Part shown: positions 42,820-52,125 of the stretch, in pieces
Layout of the letters: each line of letters opens with the position of its first letter
How positions within the stretch are numbered: position 1 is the first letter of the stretch
From: Pseudorhodoplanes sinuspersici
GTDB lineage: Bacteria > Pseudomonadota > Alphaproteobacteria > Rhizobiales > Xanthobacteraceae
Reading direction: 5' to 3'
Assembly: GCF_002119765.1 (NCBI RefSeq)
Contig: NZ_CP021112.1
Coordinates: 2,164,501-2,228,500, forward strand
DNA length: 64,000 nt
Notes under the pieces: model-generated
The model's input: only the letters and a program-made list of their open reading frames with translations
Databases searched by the model: none
Told to the model about the DNA's origin: nothing
Position numbers and translations under genes: made by a program

Positions 42820-43497
42820 CTACGAGATGGCAGGCCTCCAGAGCGCGATGCACGTCGCCTTGTAGTGCCTGAAAAGCCAGCGCCATCGGTCGAGGGCGGA
42901 AAGCCAAAAGCCGAATTTGGGAAAAGGAATGATGGTGCGGACGACGCGGCGCGGGAGAAGCAGCGGATCATTGACCAGTTCTTGCGCAACAGTTGGCCCT
43001 TCGACAATTCTGCCATCCAGCAATTTCAACTGGCGAAAGAGTGAGCTGAGTTGTTCGATATCCGGGCGTAACAGAGTATCGATTGGATCGGGATGGTACG
43101 GATAGCTGTTTGGAACTGTGACCAGGAGAACGCCCCCCGGGGGGACGAGTGTTGCCAAGCGTTCGGCCATGGGCAATGGCGAGGGAACGTGCTCAAGCAT
43201 ATTGGAGCAAAGGATCGTCTTTGCCTTCAGGCGCCGCAGCCGCTCCAGATCGTCATCGTTCATGATATCGGCCACGATATCGACGCCGGCTGCTGCCTTG
43301 ATGTCTGTGTGGACGACCGGCACGCCGCGTCGCGCCAAGGGACGAAATATCTGCTCATCGACAAAAGGTTGAATTCGTGTGCGAACGTCCGCCGTCGAAC
43401 TTCCGATATTGAGGACTGTGCCCAAGGCGTCATTGTCTCTCTGCGCAAAGTAGGCAGAAAGCCATTTGGCCTCACTGACGAGCACGTCATCCTCCAT
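42820..43497 (-). CDS. Class I SAM-dependent methyltransferase
   Basis: The 225-residue protein has motif I VLNIGSSTADVRTR, VVHTDIKAAAGVDIVADI as the acidic loop and TILCSNMLEHVPSP as motif post-II. It resembles sugar methyltransferases of polysaccharide loci. ATG 43497 lacks a good site, while a GTG at 43485 is preceded by ggagg at five bases, so the true product may be four residues shorter. It is the first gene of the unit; an FNR-type box is centred about 70 bases upstream of ATG 43497. Confidence 0.83.
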   Translation of the reverse strand: MEDDVLVSEAKWLSAYFAQRDNDALGTVLNIGSSTADVRTRIQPFVDEQIFRPLARRGVPVVHTDIKAAAGVDIVADIMNDDDLERLRRLKAKTILCSNMLEHVPSPLPMAERLATLVPPGGVLLVTVPNSYPYHPDPIDTLLRPDIEQLSSLFRQLKLLDGRIVEGPTVAQELVNDPLLLPRRVVRTIIPFPKFGFWLSALDRWRWLFRHYKATCIALWRPAIS

Positions 43498-43559
43498 CCC
43501 TGGAAAGCTGTGGCGAGCATTTCCTGTGAAAGAGGATAACGGTTGCGGCGACGGCGGAG

Positions 43560-43573
43560 TTGACGATCCTCAA
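43560..43573. promoter_or_regulatory. FNR/FixK-type box 1 (TTGA-CGATCC-TCAA)
   Basis: Perfect TTGA-N6-TCAA. The centre is 69.5 bases upstream of the ATG of the minus-strand methyltransferase at 42820-43497, so a class II promoter would start near 43525 with a short leader. It is one of five perfect boxes in the polysaccharide locus. Confidence 0.6.
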
Positions 43574-43732
43574 CACCGCGCGAGGCGGGCTGGCCCCCCG
43601 TTAAGACGGGATTTGACCGAGCTGGCTTGTGTCAGGTCCAGAGCGAACCGGGCCTGGGCACCTCAATCGAGGGGGGGCGGGGTCAAATGAACGGCGGTTC
43701 CTCATCCACCGATCGACCGTAGTTGACGAATA

Positions 43733-43746
43733 TCAACTAGCCATGG
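43733..43746. promoter_or_regulatory. FNR/FixK-type box 2 (TTGA-CGAATA-TCAA)
   Basis: Perfect TTGA-N6-TCAA, extended to GTTGA...TCAAC. It lies in the same divergent gap as box 1, 168 bases before ATG 43908 of the plus-strand methyltransferase, so each direction of the gap has a box. Confidence 0.55.
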
Positions 43747-43907
43747 CGCGGCGGCGGCATCCTTGCGATCTGCGCGCGCAAAGCATTCCCCCGCTGCTGT
43801 TGGGCCAGTTAGTGGCCGTTTCAGGCATGAGGCGCTGAGCGCGCGGAAAAACGGAGCGATGCTCCGGGAGAACGTGTGCCCCTTATCCTGCGGGAGCTGT
43901 GGACGTC

Positions 43908-44861
43908 ATGAATGGAAAGTTGGAAGAGCCCACGACGTTTCAGGAGTGGCGCAAACGTCATTACGAAATTGAGAAGCAATATGCTCGTCAGATCCTGGAA
44001 ACGCCGAAGGGCTCGGATGAGCGGCGTCAGGTTTTCCAACAAGCTTATAGCGACGTTATTGGTAACATCATCGAGATCTATGATCCGGGCTGCGGTGAGA
44101 CAAAATATACCGACACCGTCGTCAATATCGTGAAATCGTTGCTATCGTTGTCGGGCAAGCATGCTGCCAAACATATGACGAAGATCTTCGATTTGGGCTG
44201 CGGCAGCGGTCATTTATTGGTGGCGCTCGCGAAGGACGGATACAATGTTTACGGCATTGATGTATCCGAAGCCTCCATCGTGGAAGCCAAGAAAGATCTT
44301 GGTCCATTCGCCAAATCGGACCAGGTTCAAAATGGCGATGTTCTCGATTACAATCCTCCAACCAAGTTCGATATCATTGTCATGGACAATGTGATTGAAC
44401 ATCTGGTTCCGGATGAAACCGCCGACATACTCGCGAAGTGTTACGAGATGCTCGACGAAGAAGGTTATCTCGTCGTTCTCACGCCGCATTCTTTCTCCGG
44501 ACCACACGACATCAGCAAATACTTTCTACCCTTCGGGTCGAAGGCTGAGGGGTTTCATTTGAAGGAATTCTCGTTCACCGACATGAACCAGTTCCTCAGA
44601 CAGGCGGGTTTTGAGGAGGTCTGGGGCTTTCCTTTCCATCCCAGACTGCTTGGTAAATATAACGTGACGCCCAAGCCGTCCGAATGGGCCGCGCGCAAAA
44701 GCATGGCGCTGGAAAAAGTAGCCCAACGTGGACCTCTTCCGAGGCTTCTCAGGCTGGGGCGCGTATCCGCACGCATGGTTACGGCGCTCGCGTTTCCCGC
44801 TGTTGCGGTGGGCGTGAAGAAAGCCGCCGGTCAGTCCACCAATGGCGCGTACTCGATGTGA
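43908..44861 (+). CDS. Class I SAM-dependent methyltransferase
   Basis: The protein of about 317 residues starts at ATG 43908, 11 bases after gggag; a GTG at 43899 is too close to that site. Motif I is IFDLGCGSGHLLVALAKDG, the acidic loop YGIDVSEASI, then IVMDNVIEHLVPDE and GYLVVLTPHSFSGPHD. The C-terminal ~60 residues contain a hydrophobic amphipathic stretch (ARMVTALAFPAVAVGV) that may associate with the membrane. Probably modifies the polysaccharide repeat or its lipid carrier-linked form. Confidence 0.85.
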   Translation: MNGKLEEPTTFQEWRKRHYEIEKQYARQILETPKGSDERRQVFQQAYSDVIGNIIEIYDPGCGETKYTDTVVNIVKSLLSLSGKHAAKHMTKIFDLGCGSGHLLVALAKDGYNVYGIDVSEASIVEAKKDLGPFAKSDQVQNGDVLDYNPPTKFDIIVMDNVIEHLVPDETADILAKCYEMLDEEGYLVVLTPHSFSGPHDISKYFLPFGSKAEGFHLKEFSFTDMNQFLRQAGFEEVWGFPFHPRLLGKYNVTPKPSEWAARKSMALEKVAQRGPLPRLLRLGRVSARMVTALAFPAVAVGVKKAAGQSTNGAYSM

Positions 44862-44924
44862 ACGGTGACCGCAGACACTCTCAAAAGGATCAGCCCAAGC
44901 CATTGGAGCATAAAGAGGCGATCA

Positions 44925-45578
44925 ATGTCTGGTTTGTTCAAAATTGTGTCACCCTTCATGAAGCGATTTCGGATATCGCGTGCCAGGCGGATTAAACGCG
45001 TATTCCCGGATATCAATAACCGCTCGATCGCTGACGTCGGAGGCTCGCTTCATTTTTGGCGCTTTGTGAAATCAGAAATGCGACCAAAGCAAGTAACGAT
45101 CTATAATATTGCCCTGGACGGTGAGTTTGACGCTGCGAATATTGGGCAAGAGGCAGGCAACATTCAGACCACAGTCTATGACGGAAAGCGAATTCCGGTC
45201 GACGACAAGCAAATCGATATATTGCTTTGCAATTCAGTCATAGAACATGTTCCGCCGCGTGAACGATCTGGCTTGGCACGCGAGATCAGCCGTGTTGCAA
45301 GGAATTATATCATACAGACACCGGCGAAAGAGTTCCCCGTCGAGCTCCACTTTCTCATGCCGTTTCTGCACTGGCTGCCGAGACCCGTCGGGCGTGCCCT
45401 CGCGAAATTTACGCCATTTGGGTTGACTCAACGCGATGCTGCATTAGTGCAGCAATATTTCGATGGGACCAATCTGCTGACTGCAAGGGAATTTCGAAGC
45501 TTGTTTCCCGAAGGGCAGCTTGTCATCGAACGTTTCCTGTTCATCCCCAAGTCCTACATGATCATCAACAAAACCTGA
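44925..45578 (+). CDS. Small SAM-dependent methyltransferase-like protein
   Basis: From ATG 44925 (site aaagaggcg) the product is 217 residues, with IADVGGSLHFWRFVK in place of motif I, NIALDGEFDAANIGQEAG and ILLCNSVIEHVPPRERSG. The Gly-rich loop is short, but the Asp and the N-S-x-I-E-H motif keep the class I pattern. It follows 44861 by 63 bases and precedes the GT2 gene, suggesting one transcript 43908-46796. The open frame from 44865 overlaps nothing but lacks a start signal. Confidence 0.75.
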   Translation: MSGLFKIVSPFMKRFRISRARRIKRVFPDINNRSIADVGGSLHFWRFVKSEMRPKQVTIYNIALDGEFDAANIGQEAGNIQTTVYDGKRIPVDDKQIDILLCNSVIEHVPPRERSGLAREISRVARNYIIQTPAKEFPVELHFLMPFLHWLPRPVGRALAKFTPFGLTQRDAALVQQYFDGTNLLTAREFRSLFPEGQLVIERFLFIPKSYMIINKT

Positions 45579-45743
45579 AGTATATGACCCACTCCCTGCT
45601 CAGCGAGCGGAACCGTGACCGAGGCTCGGACTGGAATCCAAAGGAATTGCTACGAAGCATAGCCTCGGTTTCTGACGGGCAATGCCGCAGGCACGTTATT
45701 GCTAAGGTGCGATCGATGCGATCGCGTGAGACAGGAGTGAACG

Positions 45744-46796
45744 ATGTCGCCCTCCAACGTTTCGGCTGAAGCTGCAGACCGCCCCTTAGTCACGATCGCC
45801 ATTCCGACATTTGATCGGGCTGCGCTATTGAGAGGGTGCATTCAGTCGGCCTTGGCGCAAACCTATGAGAATATCGAGGTTCTCGTATCTGATAATGCGT
45901 CACCGGACGACACCCAACAGGTGTTGCGGGAGTTCAACGATAAAAGGTTGCGGGTGCTGACACAGGAGACAAATATCGGTCTCCTCCCAAACTGGAATGC
46001 GTGTTTGGCGGCGGCTAAGGGCGAGTATGTCGTTTTCGTTTCCGATGACGACAGAATAGCGCCGTGGCTGATCAGTAGATGCCTCGAGATCGTCGAACAA
46101 CAGCCGACGATTCCGATTGTTGTTACGTTGTGCAATTTTCGCATGCCGGAACTGAGGCAAACGAGACCGCCTCATAAAAGTCGGCTCATTCGAACGGGTA
46201 TTACGGATGGGACCGACATATTGTTGGAATTTCTGAAAGACGAGGTCACGGTCGCGATGTGCGGCATCTTGCTGCGGACCGAAGTGTTACGGTCAGGAGG
46301 AGGCTTTCCTCTCGATTTTCCTCACACGGCCGATGTCGCTGCGTGGGCACCGGTTCTATGCGGAAACAAGGCAGGTTTTATCAACGAGGCATGCGCGACC
46401 TACAACTTTCATCGAGAATCGGAGACGGCCAGGTTGGGGGTCACGCAAATTCTGCTTGATGCTTGGAAGATGGTAAATCGCATTTCGCATGCCGCTGACA
46501 AGAGGATAGAGGACGAGCAGCTGCGTGAGACTGTTAAGCTGGAAGCAAGGCGCGGCTTCGCCCGGCGTAGCCTCGCTTACCTCGCGCACTATCGTAGCAA
46601 TGGCGCCAGTCTGAATGACGTTGCCACATTCGTGTGGCGCTTCCGGGACAATATGATTGTGGTCGACAAATTGTCGCTCGTCAGATTCATCGCGATCGTT
46701 CTTTGTCCAAGGCCCCTGGCCGACGGAATTCGATACATCAGGAAAACCCTGGCGGGAGGGTGGCGAGATCGTCAAACCGCTGTCAAGCTCGGGTAG
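45744..46796 (+). CDS. Family 2 glycosyltransferase
   Basis: The 350-residue GT-A fold enzyme has VTIAIPTFDRAALLRGCIQS, VLVSDNASPDDTQQV, and the metal-binding DxD region YVVFVSDDDRIAP. It would transfer a sugar from an NDP donor to the growing lipid-linked repeat unit. This is the only clear GT2-type transferase in the window; others of the repeat unit must lie outside or be unrecognised. ATG 45744 follows acaggagtgaacg. It is convergent with the polymerase gene. Confidence 0.9.
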   Translation: MSPSNVSAEAADRPLVTIAIPTFDRAALLRGCIQSALAQTYENIEVLVSDNASPDDTQQVLREFNDKRLRVLTQETNIGLLPNWNACLAAAKGEYVVFVSDDDRIAPWLISRCLEIVEQQPTIPIVVTLCNFRMPELRQTRPPHKSRLIRTGITDGTDILLEFLKDEVTVAMCGILLRTEVLRSGGGFPLDFPHTADVAAWAPVLCGNKAGFINEACATYNFHRESETARLGVTQILLDAWKMVNRISHAADKRIEDEQLRETVKLEARRGFARRSLAYLAHYRSNGASLNDVATFVWRFRDNMIVVDKLSLVRFIAIVLCPRPLADGIRYIRKTLAGGWRDRQTAVKLG

Positions 46797-47159
46797 CGAC
46801 CTTCGTCGTTAGTTTTAGCGTATTATTCTATGCAGATTTTCACGCATGACAGCCAGGCGATCCGGATCGTGCCTTTTGCGGTCGACGATCAGTTCTCGCC
46901 GAGAAAGCCGAGGTCTAAACAGTGGATCACGGTCTCGTCTGTAATCGGGCATTGAGTTTTCGTCCCAAATGCCGCGAAGGATGCTTCGGTCGCTAGGGCC
47001 TGTATAGAGCGCGTCGTGAGCGGAAGTTCACTCCCGCTGCAAAGTAGCTGGAGAGGAGATCAATTTCGCAGGCAGGTGGCCGTGCTTACTTGCACCATCG
47101 CCTGCTCGGTGCTTGGCAGCAGTCGGTATGGCGCATGTGTCCCGCCGAAATGGCCGTTT
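46797..47159. other. Convergent gap, no supported gene
   Basis: These 363 bases lie between the GT2 and polymerase stops. One minus-strand frame (46815 to about 47023) is open for ~67 codons but lacks a start and is Arg/Asp-rich. It may be a gene remnant or chance. No clear terminator was seen. Confidence 0.4.
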
Positions 47160-48398
47160 TCACGCAACACGGCGTCTTTTAGGGAGCTCTCTGTCGGGCA
47201 TGGCGGCGAAGCGGCCCGCATAAGTAAAATAGAGCGTCATTGATGGAAAGTGGTCGATCAGGTTCTCCGAGAAGAAGTAAATCAACAAAACCATGAAAAG
47301 AACTTTGGTGTGGCCGGTCTTCAGACTGAAGAGGACGTGCAGCAGAAAGCACGAGAAAATAAGGAGGTTCAGAGGGCCATATTCTGCGAGAATACGCAGG
47401 TAGTCGTTATGCGGCACGAACTGCAAGACGGTCAGATGCTGTGATTGTCCGATCCCGTACCCAAAAAGCTTTGTTATGAAGCTGCCGCTCGAATAAATAT
47501 CCCAGATATTCGCCCAATGAATGATGCGGAAGAAGCCCGACAGATCCGTTGTTCCGGTAAGTTCGACAAGTCGCCTGAATGACATCCTGGAAACGTTGTC
47601 AGGTCCCAAGTCGACGAGCAGACTCATGCTATTGAAAGTTGCCAAAGCCCGGTCAAAAGCACCTACCCAGAGGGCGACGACGGCAACGACGGCAAAGACG
47701 ATCAAGCCAATGATTGATTCTTTTCTTAGCGGGATTACGATCCATAGGCATATGGCGGCTACGGTCGCTACAGCTACTCCGATTTTGTTCATCAAGGCGA
47801 CATTCACGAATTGAAGGAGTATTGCGCGCATGCCGAGCTGTGTCGCCATGGTGAAGATGAGAGCCGAAAAATATAGTGTGGCCGCATTCGCGTTGGCGAA
47901 ATAGGAGAATGTATTTCCTATGTTCAACTGGACGAACTCGGGAACCCGGCTGCTGCCGATCGTGAGGAAGAAGAGGATCGGTAGCCCTGCAAGAAAGTAC
48001 ACATATCGAATTTCAGCCGGCCGGACCTGTGTTGCGCGGGCATATCCGGCGGCGTAAAATACATAGATGGAAAGATATTTTATTCCGTCCGTGATCGAAG
48101 AGTTTCCAAAATTGAAGAGGATGCTCAAGAAGGTGAATATGCAGGCCGCGACAATATAAACGATGTTCGTGGTGCTGTTATTCTGCGACCGAACGACGGT
48201 AAAGCCCGCGTACCCAATCAGCATGATGCAGGCAGCATTGCTGATGGTATTGAATAGCGGCGAATTTAGTAAATGATACAGGACGGTAAAGATATTGATG
48301 ATGATGATCGAAACGAGGATCGTCGTGAAGTAGTGTGGGGTGGCCAATTCGTTGGCGCGACGTTCTGTTCCGATGTCATTTTCAGTCAAGTACGCCAT
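47160..48398 (-). CDS. O-antigen/exopolysaccharide polymerase (Wzy/ligase-like)
   Basis: The 412-residue protein has about ten to eleven hydrophobic segments and a large periplasmic loop containing GYGIGQSQHLTVLQFVPHNDYLRILAEYG (key part PHNDYLRILAEYGPLN), the HN-x-Y-L pattern of the Wzy/WaaL superfamily. It should polymerise lipid-linked repeat units in the periplasm. Base composition is clearly lower in GC than the catabolic region. It lies 79 bases downstream of the chain-length gene in the same direction and is probably cotranscribed with it. Confidence 0.85.
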   Translation of the reverse strand: MAYLTENDIGTERRANELATPHYFTTILVSIIIINIFTVLYHLLNSPLFNTISNAACIMLIGYAGFTVVRSQNNSTTNIVYIVAACIFTFLSILFNFGNSSITDGIKYLSIYVFYAAGYARATQVRPAEIRYVYFLAGLPILFFLTIGSSRVPEFVQLNIGNTFSYFANANAATLYFSALIFTMATQLGMRAILLQFVNVALMNKIGVAVATVAAICLWIVIPLRKESIIGLIVFAVVAVVALWVGAFDRALATFNSMSLLVDLGPDNVSRMSFRRLVELTGTTDLSGFFRIIHWANIWDIYSSGSFITKLFGYGIGQSQHLTVLQFVPHNDYLRILAEYGPLNLLIFSCFLLHVLFSLKTGHTKVLFMVLLIYFFSENLIDHFPSMTLYFTYAGRFAAMPDRELPKRRRVA

Positions 48399-48477
48399 CT
48401 AGGATCCTGCAAGCGTTCGCAATCGGCTCAGCCAACGGCGTTGTCGGCCCAGGTTCTAAAGGTCAACGTGGCCGACA

Positions 48478-49983
48478 TTACTCCGCCGCCTGCAGTTCTC
48501 TCTTGTACCGGCGTAACGATTGTCTGCTGAACTCCACCATCGTGTTGTCGACATCCTCCTGTTCTTCTTCGTGGCTAAGATCGTGTAGCCGCTTCAGCTC
48601 TAGCATCACGATAATTGCCGAACCCAACGCAAAGCCACCAAACAGGGCAAGGAATACAAGATGCGATACATGGGGAAACGTTTGGCCTAGCGGGGCGGCC
48701 GCGAGTTGAACAACTCGCAAGCTTGAGAACTGTGATTTTTTTGCGATGTCGGAACTGATCTGTTCTTCGCCCATCCGCGTTCCGTAATGATCAGCCGCCG
48801 CTGAAGCTCGAGTGAGCAGGCGTTTCAAACGATCGTATTCAGCTTCCTTCGATGACAGAGAAGCGAGCTCCGAATTGACTTGCTCGATCTCGACGCCGAT
48901 CAAAGTCTCCATCTTTGCGAACCCGCTCAATTCTGTGTTGATTTTCAAGAGGGTCGCCATCGCGTCTTGGTATACGCGCACGAGAAGAAGGGGAGGAGCC
49001 TCCTCAAACTTCGAAGGTGTGCTTGGGTTGGGCCGGAACTCGGAGCCACCGAGGGTGCTCACGATGTTGGACACAGTTTTTGATTGAGTGACAGGCTTTA
49101 AGGCTGCCAACTGGTCCAACATTGCCTGTTTTTGACCCTTTCGCTCTTCGATCAAGCCGCGTGTCGTCGCCAGCTGTGTTGCGAGATCGTTGGCTCGCTT
49201 GAGAAGCAGGTTGCGTTGATCGGCGACAGAGTAGATCGAGGCTGCGACCGAAAAGTTTTGAAGGTCGGCAGCTGCTTTCTCAGCTTCCAGTTCCAGTCGC
49301 TTGCTCTGTTGCTGGAAAAATACCTCGGCCCCCGGAATCTGCACCAGATCAGCCTGCACGGCGACCAATGAATTTGCCAGTTGGTTCAGGAACTCGGCTG
49401 CGATTTTCGGATTCGGATAGCGGAAGGAAATACGAAGAAGGTCGGACCGGCCTTCCTGTTTCGCGGAGATGAGACCGCGCAGCGCCGAGACGATTTCCCG
49501 GTTCTCGTTCTTAGTCTCACTCTCTTTGGCCTCGCCTCCTTTGGCTTCACTCCCTTTTTGATCTTGGGACGGATCTTCGAAATAGGCTGGTAGTGCGTTA
49601 GACAAATAGGACTTGGCCGCCACGCGCAGCTTGAACAATAAGGGGGCTTCTTCGTCCGGGAACAGTCGCTCGTAGCCGATATTGGTGGCGGCCATCTGGA
49701 TGACGTGATCGGTGGCACCAATTCGCGCAAGAGAATCGATGCGGGCTGCGAGATCGACCCCCTCTCCCAGGTTGCCGTTGTCTGGATTGGCTGCTCGATC
49801 CTTGATGCCTTGGCCGACACGCAATAGCGTATATGCCTCATAGCGCTCGCCGATCATGCCGTAGACCAGGAAGGCGCCGAACGACGTAAAAAGAATCGCG
49901 GTGTAGATGATGAGCTGCCGGCGCCACAGGATCGGCAGGATGTTGGCGATCAGATGATCGTAGCCATGCTTGCGATTTTGCAC
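48478..49983 (-). CDS. Wzz/GumC-type chain-length determinant
   Basis: The 501-residue polysaccharide co-polymerase has an N-terminal membrane helix (IYTAILFTSFGAFLVYGMIG, about 30-50), a long periplasmic coiled-coil part (FFQQQSKRLELEAEKAAADLQ) and a C-terminal helix (HLVFLALFGGFALGSAIIVML) preceded by a Pro/Gly-type QLAAAPLGQTFP. It lacks a Walker A kinase domain, so chain-length control without a fused BY-kinase. It is divergent from rfbF with an FNR-type box between. Confidence 0.87.
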   Translation of the reverse strand: MQNRKHGYDHLIANILPILWRRQLIIYTAILFTSFGAFLVYGMIGERYEAYTLLRVGQGIKDRAANPDNGNLGEGVDLAARIDSLARIGATDHVIQMAATNIGYERLFPDEEAPLLFKLRVAAKSYLSNALPAYFEDPSQDQKGSEAKGGEAKESETKNENREIVSALRGLISAKQEGRSDLLRISFRYPNPKIAAEFLNQLANSLVAVQADLVQIPGAEVFFQQQSKRLELEAEKAAADLQNFSVAASIYSVADQRNLLLKRANDLATQLATTRGLIEERKGQKQAMLDQLAALKPVTQSKTVSNIVSTLGGSEFRPNPSTPSKFEEAPPLLLVRVYQDAMATLLKINTELSGFAKMETLIGVEIEQVNSELASLSSKEAEYDRLKRLLTRASAAADHYGTRMGEEQISSDIAKKSQFSSLRVVQLAAAPLGQTFPHVSHLVFLALFGGFALGSAIIVMLELKRLHDLSHEEEQEDVDNTMVEFSRQSLRRYKRELQAAE

Positions 49984-50093
49984 TGCCAGTTCTCCGGTTC
50001 CACACGCGGCCTCGTCGGGCGCCGAATACGCGAATCAATCAGAGACGGCGCGCACGCCCAGTGTGATTCATGCGTGCCTTGCACATCGATGAG

Positions 50094-50107
50094 TTGACGG
50101 TTGTCAA
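50094..50107. promoter_or_regulatory. FNR/FixK-type box 3 (TTGA-CGGTTG-TCAA)
   Basis: Perfect TTGA-N6-TCAA in the 222-base gap between wzz-like (start 49983) and rfbF (start 50206). Its centre is 117 and 105 bases from the two start codons, so it could serve either or both units. Confidence 0.6.
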
Positions 50108-50205
50108 ATTCTGCGCTGGCGCTCTGCCTAGATTTCGCAACGGCGTGGGAGAGCTGACGGCGTTAAAGCCCGTTCCGCAATAGCAATGACAGGCAGGAGA
50201 AGGAA

Positions 50206-51054
50206 ATGAAGGTAGTCATTCTTGCCGGCGGTTACGGAACACGACTGAGTGAGCACACGAGCGTGGTGCCCAAACCGCTGGTTGAGATCGGTGGCCGGCC
50301 CATCCTTTGGCACATCATGAAACTCTACTCCTATCATGGGCTGAATGAGTTCGTGATCTGCTGTGGTTACAAGGGGTCTATCATAAAGGATTACTTTCTC
50401 AATTACCTGCCTCATCAAGGCGATTTCACCATCGATCTGCAACGCAATCGGATTGAGACACATCGCAATGAAAGCGAGCCATGGTCGGTAACACTGGTCG
50501 ACACCGGCGAAAAAACGATGACCGGTGGCCGGCTCAAGAGGGTGAGAGACTATCTCGGGAATTCGACCTTCTGCCTCACTTACGGTGATGGCGTCAGTGA
50601 CGTGAACATCCGCGAATTGATTACTTTCCATCACCAGCAAGGCGCGCTTGCGACCGTTACGGCGGTTCAGCAGCCTGGGCGTTTCGGCGCGCTTAACCTG
50701 TCTTCGGACCGCCCTCGCGCCACCAATTTTCGCGAGAAGGATTCGCGTGACGGGCAAGTGATCAATGGCGGCTTCTTTGTCGTGGAGCCGGAGGCGATCG
50801 ATACCATCGACGGCGACGAGACAAGCTGGGAGCATGAGCCGTTGGCCCGTTTGATCGAGCAGGATCAGCTCGCAGTCTATCGCCATCGCGGGTACTGGCA
50901 GAACATGGATACGCTTCGCGACAAAGCGGTTCTGCAGGAACTATGGGATACGGGCGCTCCGCCCTGGTGTGTTTGGGATAAGGCGGAAGCTGCGTCTTCC
51001 AAAGAACCATCCAAGCCAGCACAACCCGAAAAGGCCGATCAGGCTCACTTTTAA
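50206..51054 (+). CDS. rfbF: Glucose-1-phosphate cytidylyltransferase
   Basis: The 282-residue nucleotidyltransferase has the RfbF signature: VVILAGGYGTRLSEHTSVVPKPLVEIGGRP at the N-terminus (key LAGGYGTRL and PKPL), CCGYKGSIIKDYFLNY, LTYGDGVSDVNI and NGGFFVVEPE. It makes CDP-glucose from CTP and glucose-1-phosphate, the entry to CDP-deoxysugars. The C-terminal 30 residues are Ala/Lys/Pro-rich. Start ATG 50206 follows aggagaaggaa. A CDP-glucose 4,6-dehydratase (RfbG), the usual next gene, is missing; an NAD-dependent epimerase/reductase follows at 12 bases. Confidence 0.94.
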   Translation: MKVVILAGGYGTRLSEHTSVVPKPLVEIGGRPILWHIMKLYSYHGLNEFVICCGYKGSIIKDYFLNYLPHQGDFTIDLQRNRIETHRNESEPWSVTLVDTGEKTMTGGRLKRVRDYLGNSTFCLTYGDGVSDVNIRELITFHHQQGALATVTAVQQPGRFGALNLSSDRPRATNFREKDSRDGQVINGGFFVVEPEAIDTIDGDETSWEHEPLARLIEQDQLAVYRHRGYWQNMDTLRDKAVLQELWDTGAPPWCVWDKAEAASSKEPSKPAQPEKADQAHF

Positions 51055-51066
51055 AAGGAAACTACG

Positions 51067-52125
51067 ATGCGGATTCTTTATACAGGCGCAGACGGCTATA
51101 TCGGTGCGGTGCTCGGCCCGAAGCTGCTTGATCGCGGTTATGACGCCATCGGGATCGACACCGGACTTTATCGACGCGGTTGGTTGTTCGATGACGGGCG
51201 GACCCGGCCAATGGTCATATCTAAGGACATTCGCCAGCTACCTGAATCGGGGCTGACTGGATTTGATGCCGTCGTGCATCTGGCTGAGCTTTCCAATGAT
51301 CCTTTGGGAGAGAACGATCCCGAAATTACGATGGAGATCAATCACCGCGGTTCGGTCGAGTTTGCGAGGAAATGCAAAGCGGCGGGTATCTCGCGTTTTG
51401 TCTATGCGTCGTCATGCAGCATCTATGGTGCCGCGGGCGCTGAAATGAAATCAGAAACGTCCCGTTTCGATCCAAGAACAGCTTACGCACGCTGCAAGGT
51501 GATGGTTGAAGCCGATGTCAAGCAGATGATGGATTCGCGGTTCACGCCGGTATTTCTGAGGAATGCCACAGCTTTTGGTGCATCGCCTCGTCAGCGTTTT
51601 GATCTCGTTTTGAATAACCTGGCCGGCTTTGCATTCACGACAGGGCAGGTTCGTGTTATGAGCGACGGAACGCCATGTCGCCCCCTCGTTCATGTTGATG
51701 ATATTTGCGAGGCGATTTGCTGTGCGCTCGAAGCGCCGCGAGAGGCGGTGCGCGGTGAAGCGTTCAATGTTGGTACTGAAGCGCAGAATTATACGGTTCG
51801 TGAAATTGCTGACATCGTCGGCGAGACGTTTGCCGGAAGCGAAGTCACATATGGCCCGAGCGGCGGAGATGATCGCAGCTATCGTGTGTCTTTCACGAAG
51901 ATCAAGGAGCGCATGCCAAGTTTTCGTTGTCAGTGGAGCGCACAGCGTGGTGCAGCTCAATTAAAGACTGTTTTCGAGCGGATCCAACTGGATGACGCGA
52001 CATTCAATTCTCCGCCATTCACGCGTTTGTCCGAACTGCGGCATTTGCGTAGCACCGAGCAACTCGATCCGCGGCTTTTATGGACACCAATCAATGAGGT
52101 GGTTCCTGTTGCAGCAAGCGTCTGA
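51067..52125 (+). CDS. NAD-dependent epimerase/dehydratase
   Basis: The 352-residue extended SDR has YTGADGYIGAVLGPKLLDRG as the cofactor loop, VVHLAELSNDP, ASSCSIYG and catalytic Tyr-Ala-Arg-Cys-Lys (YARCK). Adjacent to RfbF, it probably acts on a CDP-hexose as a 4,6-dehydratase substitute, epimerase or 4-ketoreductase. It is 12 bases after rfbF. The sugar set continues after a 5.7-kb interruption at 57853 (RfbC-like, C-methyltransferase, DUF4910). Confidence 0.88.
   Translation: MRILYTGADGYIGAVLGPKLLDRGYDAIGIDTGLYRRGWLFDDGRTRPMVISKDIRQLPESGLTGFDAVVHLAELSNDPLGENDPEITMEINHRGSVEFARKCKAAGISRFVYASSCSIYGAAGAEMKSETSRFDPRTAYARCKVMVEADVKQMMDSRFTPVFLRNATAFGASPRQRFDLVLNNLAGFAFTTGQVRVMSDGTPCRPLVHVDDICEAICCALEAPREAVRGEAFNVGTEAQNYTVREIADIVGETFAGSEVTYGPSGGDDRSYRVSFTKIKERMPSFRCQWSAQRGAAQLKTVFERIQLDDATFNSPPFTRLSELRHLRSTEQLDPRLLWTPINEVVPVAASV

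Noticed and set aside
46815-47023. Minus-strand open frame of ~67 codons in the GT2/polymerase gap
   Set aside because: No start near its 5' end, stop just upstream, Arg/Asp-rich and not recognised; could be a decayed gene end, but the evidence is insufficient.
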